IMG/VR virus record: IMGVR_UViG_3300032087_000996
Location: 1-38,335 of that record
Direction: 5' to 3' (one strand)
DNA: 38,335 nucleotides
From: a virus
This document shows positions 37,555-38,335 of the stretch, piece by piece. The position numbers and the translations under genes were made by a program. Under the pieces are notes generated by a model that was not told the DNA's origin, made no database searches, and saw nothing but the letters and a program-made list of their open reading frames with translations. Every line of letters starts with the position of its first letter. Position 1 is the first letter of the stretch.

Positions 37555-37583
37555 ATTATAACATATATGTCGCACCTTGTCAA
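37555..37583 (-). promoter_or_regulatory. Perfect-consensus sigma70 promoter on the minus strand
   Basis: Read on the minus strand: TTGACA (37583-37578), 17-bp spacer, TATAAT (37560-37555). Ten bases then lead to ATG 37544, so the message has a leader of about four bases. Confidence 0.9.
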
Positions 37584-37663
37584 GCTTCTAACAATTATAT
37601 ATATCGGTGTGCCGTTTCCAGAGGAAGCTCCAGGTACCGACTCCCAAAACTCTAAATATTACA

Positions 37664-37828
37664 ATGGACATTACACACGGCCTACTATTTGTAGGAGTAT
37701 GGATAACTGTACTATTTGTTATATGTTATATACTGGCAGTTATAGACGCAAATCGTAAAAAACGGGAAGAAGAAAAGGAGAAGTATAAAAGTTCTCCTTT
37801 AGATGTATTCTGGCGTAATCTAAAATAA
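37664..37828 (+). CDS. Small single-span membrane protein
   Basis: A 54-residue protein: N-terminal span HGLLFVGVWITVLFVICYIL, then a strongly charged helix (ANRKKREEEKEKYK). I use ATG 37664; an upstream in-frame ATG at 37607 would add a polar, unlikely leader. The topology resembles small phage lysis or membrane-associated proteins, without proof. Confidence 0.55.
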   Translation: MDITHGLLFVGVWITVLFVICYILAVIDANRKKREEEKEKYKSSPLDVFWRNLK

Positions 37829-37860
37829 CTAATCAGTTACACAAATTATAGTTCTTACAG

Positions 37861-38001
37861 TTAGAAAGGTATTTTACCTGTAAGTTCAAAGTATTTTTCT
37901 TTCCATGTAGTTTTGTATTCTGTCTGGCAGTATCGTTTGATAGGGTCATTATTGTTACTAATAGAAAGATAATTAATAAGGGTGTTAATGAGGTGAACCA
38001 T
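37861..38001 (-). CDS. Hypothetical 46-residue protein
   Basis: A minus-strand frame with a good AAAGAAAGG ribosome binding site six bases before the ATG at 38001. The product (LINTLINYLSISNNNDPIK, then YCQTEYKTTWKEKYFEL) has the composition of a real phage protein. It overlaps a different minus-strand frame (37833-38027), which I regard as the shadow because it lacks a ribosome binding site. Confidence 0.5.
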   Translation of the reverse strand: MVHLINTLINYLSISNNNDPIKRYCQTEYKTTWKEKYFELTGKIPF

Positions 38002-38091
38002 GTGAGGCCTTTCTTTAAATAAATCATTACTACTATTTAAGCGCCGGACTCGGAAAATCTCTTTGCTACTTTGATATACTAGATGTGTCTT

Positions 38092-38334
38092 TTAGAGATA
38101 GTGAAGATACGAACCAATGATGTACTTTGGTGTTTCTATGGGTTTGTGTCCTGCGTGAAGATATGTCCAAGTGGGTGGAAACATGAGTAGTCTGCCTGCT
38201 TTTGGTTGGATGTCCATGTCATACTCACTAAAAGAAGTATGACCGCCATAGTTATCATTTAAATATAAAAAGAATACCATAAATCTCCGAGCTGACGCAT
38301 AGTCGCCCACATCTTCATGGTTTTTCAAATCATC
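38092..38334 (-). CDS. 2OG-Fe(II) oxygenase (prolyl-4-hydroxylase-like), truncated at the right edge
   Basis: The frame is open to the window edge, so the N-terminus is missing. The visible 80 residues hold the catalytic core: H-x-D in NHEDVGD, the strand FMVFFLYLNDNYGGHTSF (the common 'YLN-xx-GG-x-T-x-F' element), PKAGRLLMFPPTWTYLHAG with the distal His, and KYIIGSYLHY closing the barrel, with Lys at the usual 2-oxoglutarate Arg position. This is the clearest prolyl-4-hydroxylase-type member of the five oxygenase-like genes here. Confidence 0.85.
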   Translation of the reverse strand, partial: DDLKNHEDVGDYASARRFMVFFLYLNDNYGGHTSFSEYDMDIQPKAGRLLMFPPTWTYLHAGHKPIETPKYIIGSYLHYL

Positions 38335-38335
38335 T

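Noticed and set aside
37468-37758. 96-codon plus-strand frame
   Set aside because: Crosses the minus-strand promoter and is antisense to the first gene of that operon; the gene at 37664 in another frame explains the right part better.
37833-38027. 64-codon minus-strand membrane-like frame
   Set aside because: No ribosome binding site; the overlapping minus-strand frame 37861-38001 has AAAGAAAGG correctly spaced and a more protein-like composition.
1-38335. CRISPR arrays, insertion sequences, integrase or attachment sites
   Set aside because: No regularly spaced repeats, transposase, integrase or direct-repeat att-like pair was found on reading both strands.

Overview
This window is part of an AT-rich genome of a T4-like tailed bacteriophage (myovirus). 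The T4-type genes recognisable in it are ssDNA-binding gp32, helicase loader gp59, RNase H, a gp33-like late coactivator, tail genes gp54, gp26/gp51, tape measure, gp48, gp53, gp27 and gp5, and head-completion gp4 on the opposite strand. Many small ORFs resemble proteins I know from marine cyanophages and pelagiphages. A circularly permuted (two-piece) tmRNA gene fits an alphaproteobacterial host such as SAR11. Marine picocyanobacteria also have permuted tmRNA, so the host is not fixed by this alone, but no photosynthesis gene is present in the window. I see no integrase, IS element, CRISPR array or complete tRNA gene.

Layout. 1-3149: surface-sugar genes (a truncated glycosyltransferase, two tandem paralogues, a DxD glycosyltransferase and a small membrane protein). 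3215-8830: short, tightly packed, mostly unknown genes, several encoding exported or lipid-anchored proteins, plus a glutaredoxin; this block ends at a strong terminator. 8833-16875: accessory and nucleic-acid genes (DUF2061 membrane protein, 2OG-Fe(II) oxygenase-like proteins, RNase H, SprT-like protease, GH73-type glucosaminidase, flavin-dependent halogenase). 16879-21583: further small conserved genes, an M15 peptidase, another 2OG oxygenase and a PD-(D/E)XK exonuclease. 21584-27583: permuted tmRNA, thyX, gp33-like, a JmjC/cupin oxygenase, a GNAT protein, gp59, small membrane proteins, an MptE-like protein, a long structured leader RNA, rubrerythrin and gp32, ending in a terminator. 27594-36921: late tail and baseplate module. 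37002-38335: small genes on both strands and a truncated 2OG oxygenase.

Regulation is unusually legible. Ten sigma70-like promoters have TTGACA or TTGACT and a TATAAT-like -10 separated by exactly 17 bp. Five T4-type late promoters carry the exact octamer TATAAATA. gp32 has both types. In several cases the predicted transcription start falls on or within a few bases of the start codon, implying leaderless mRNAs, thyX among them.

The strongest observations are: (1) a textbook -1 ribosomal frameshift signal in gp26 that would fuse it to a start-codon-less gp51-like frame just upstream of the tape measure gene, as in lambda G/GT; (2) a phage-borne permuted tmRNA with tag ANNNFAIAA; (3) a roughly 230-nt structured RNA with its own promoter, and a possible 11-codon leader peptide, ahead of rubrerythrin; (4) five dispersed 2OG/JmjC-type oxygenases plus a halogenase.
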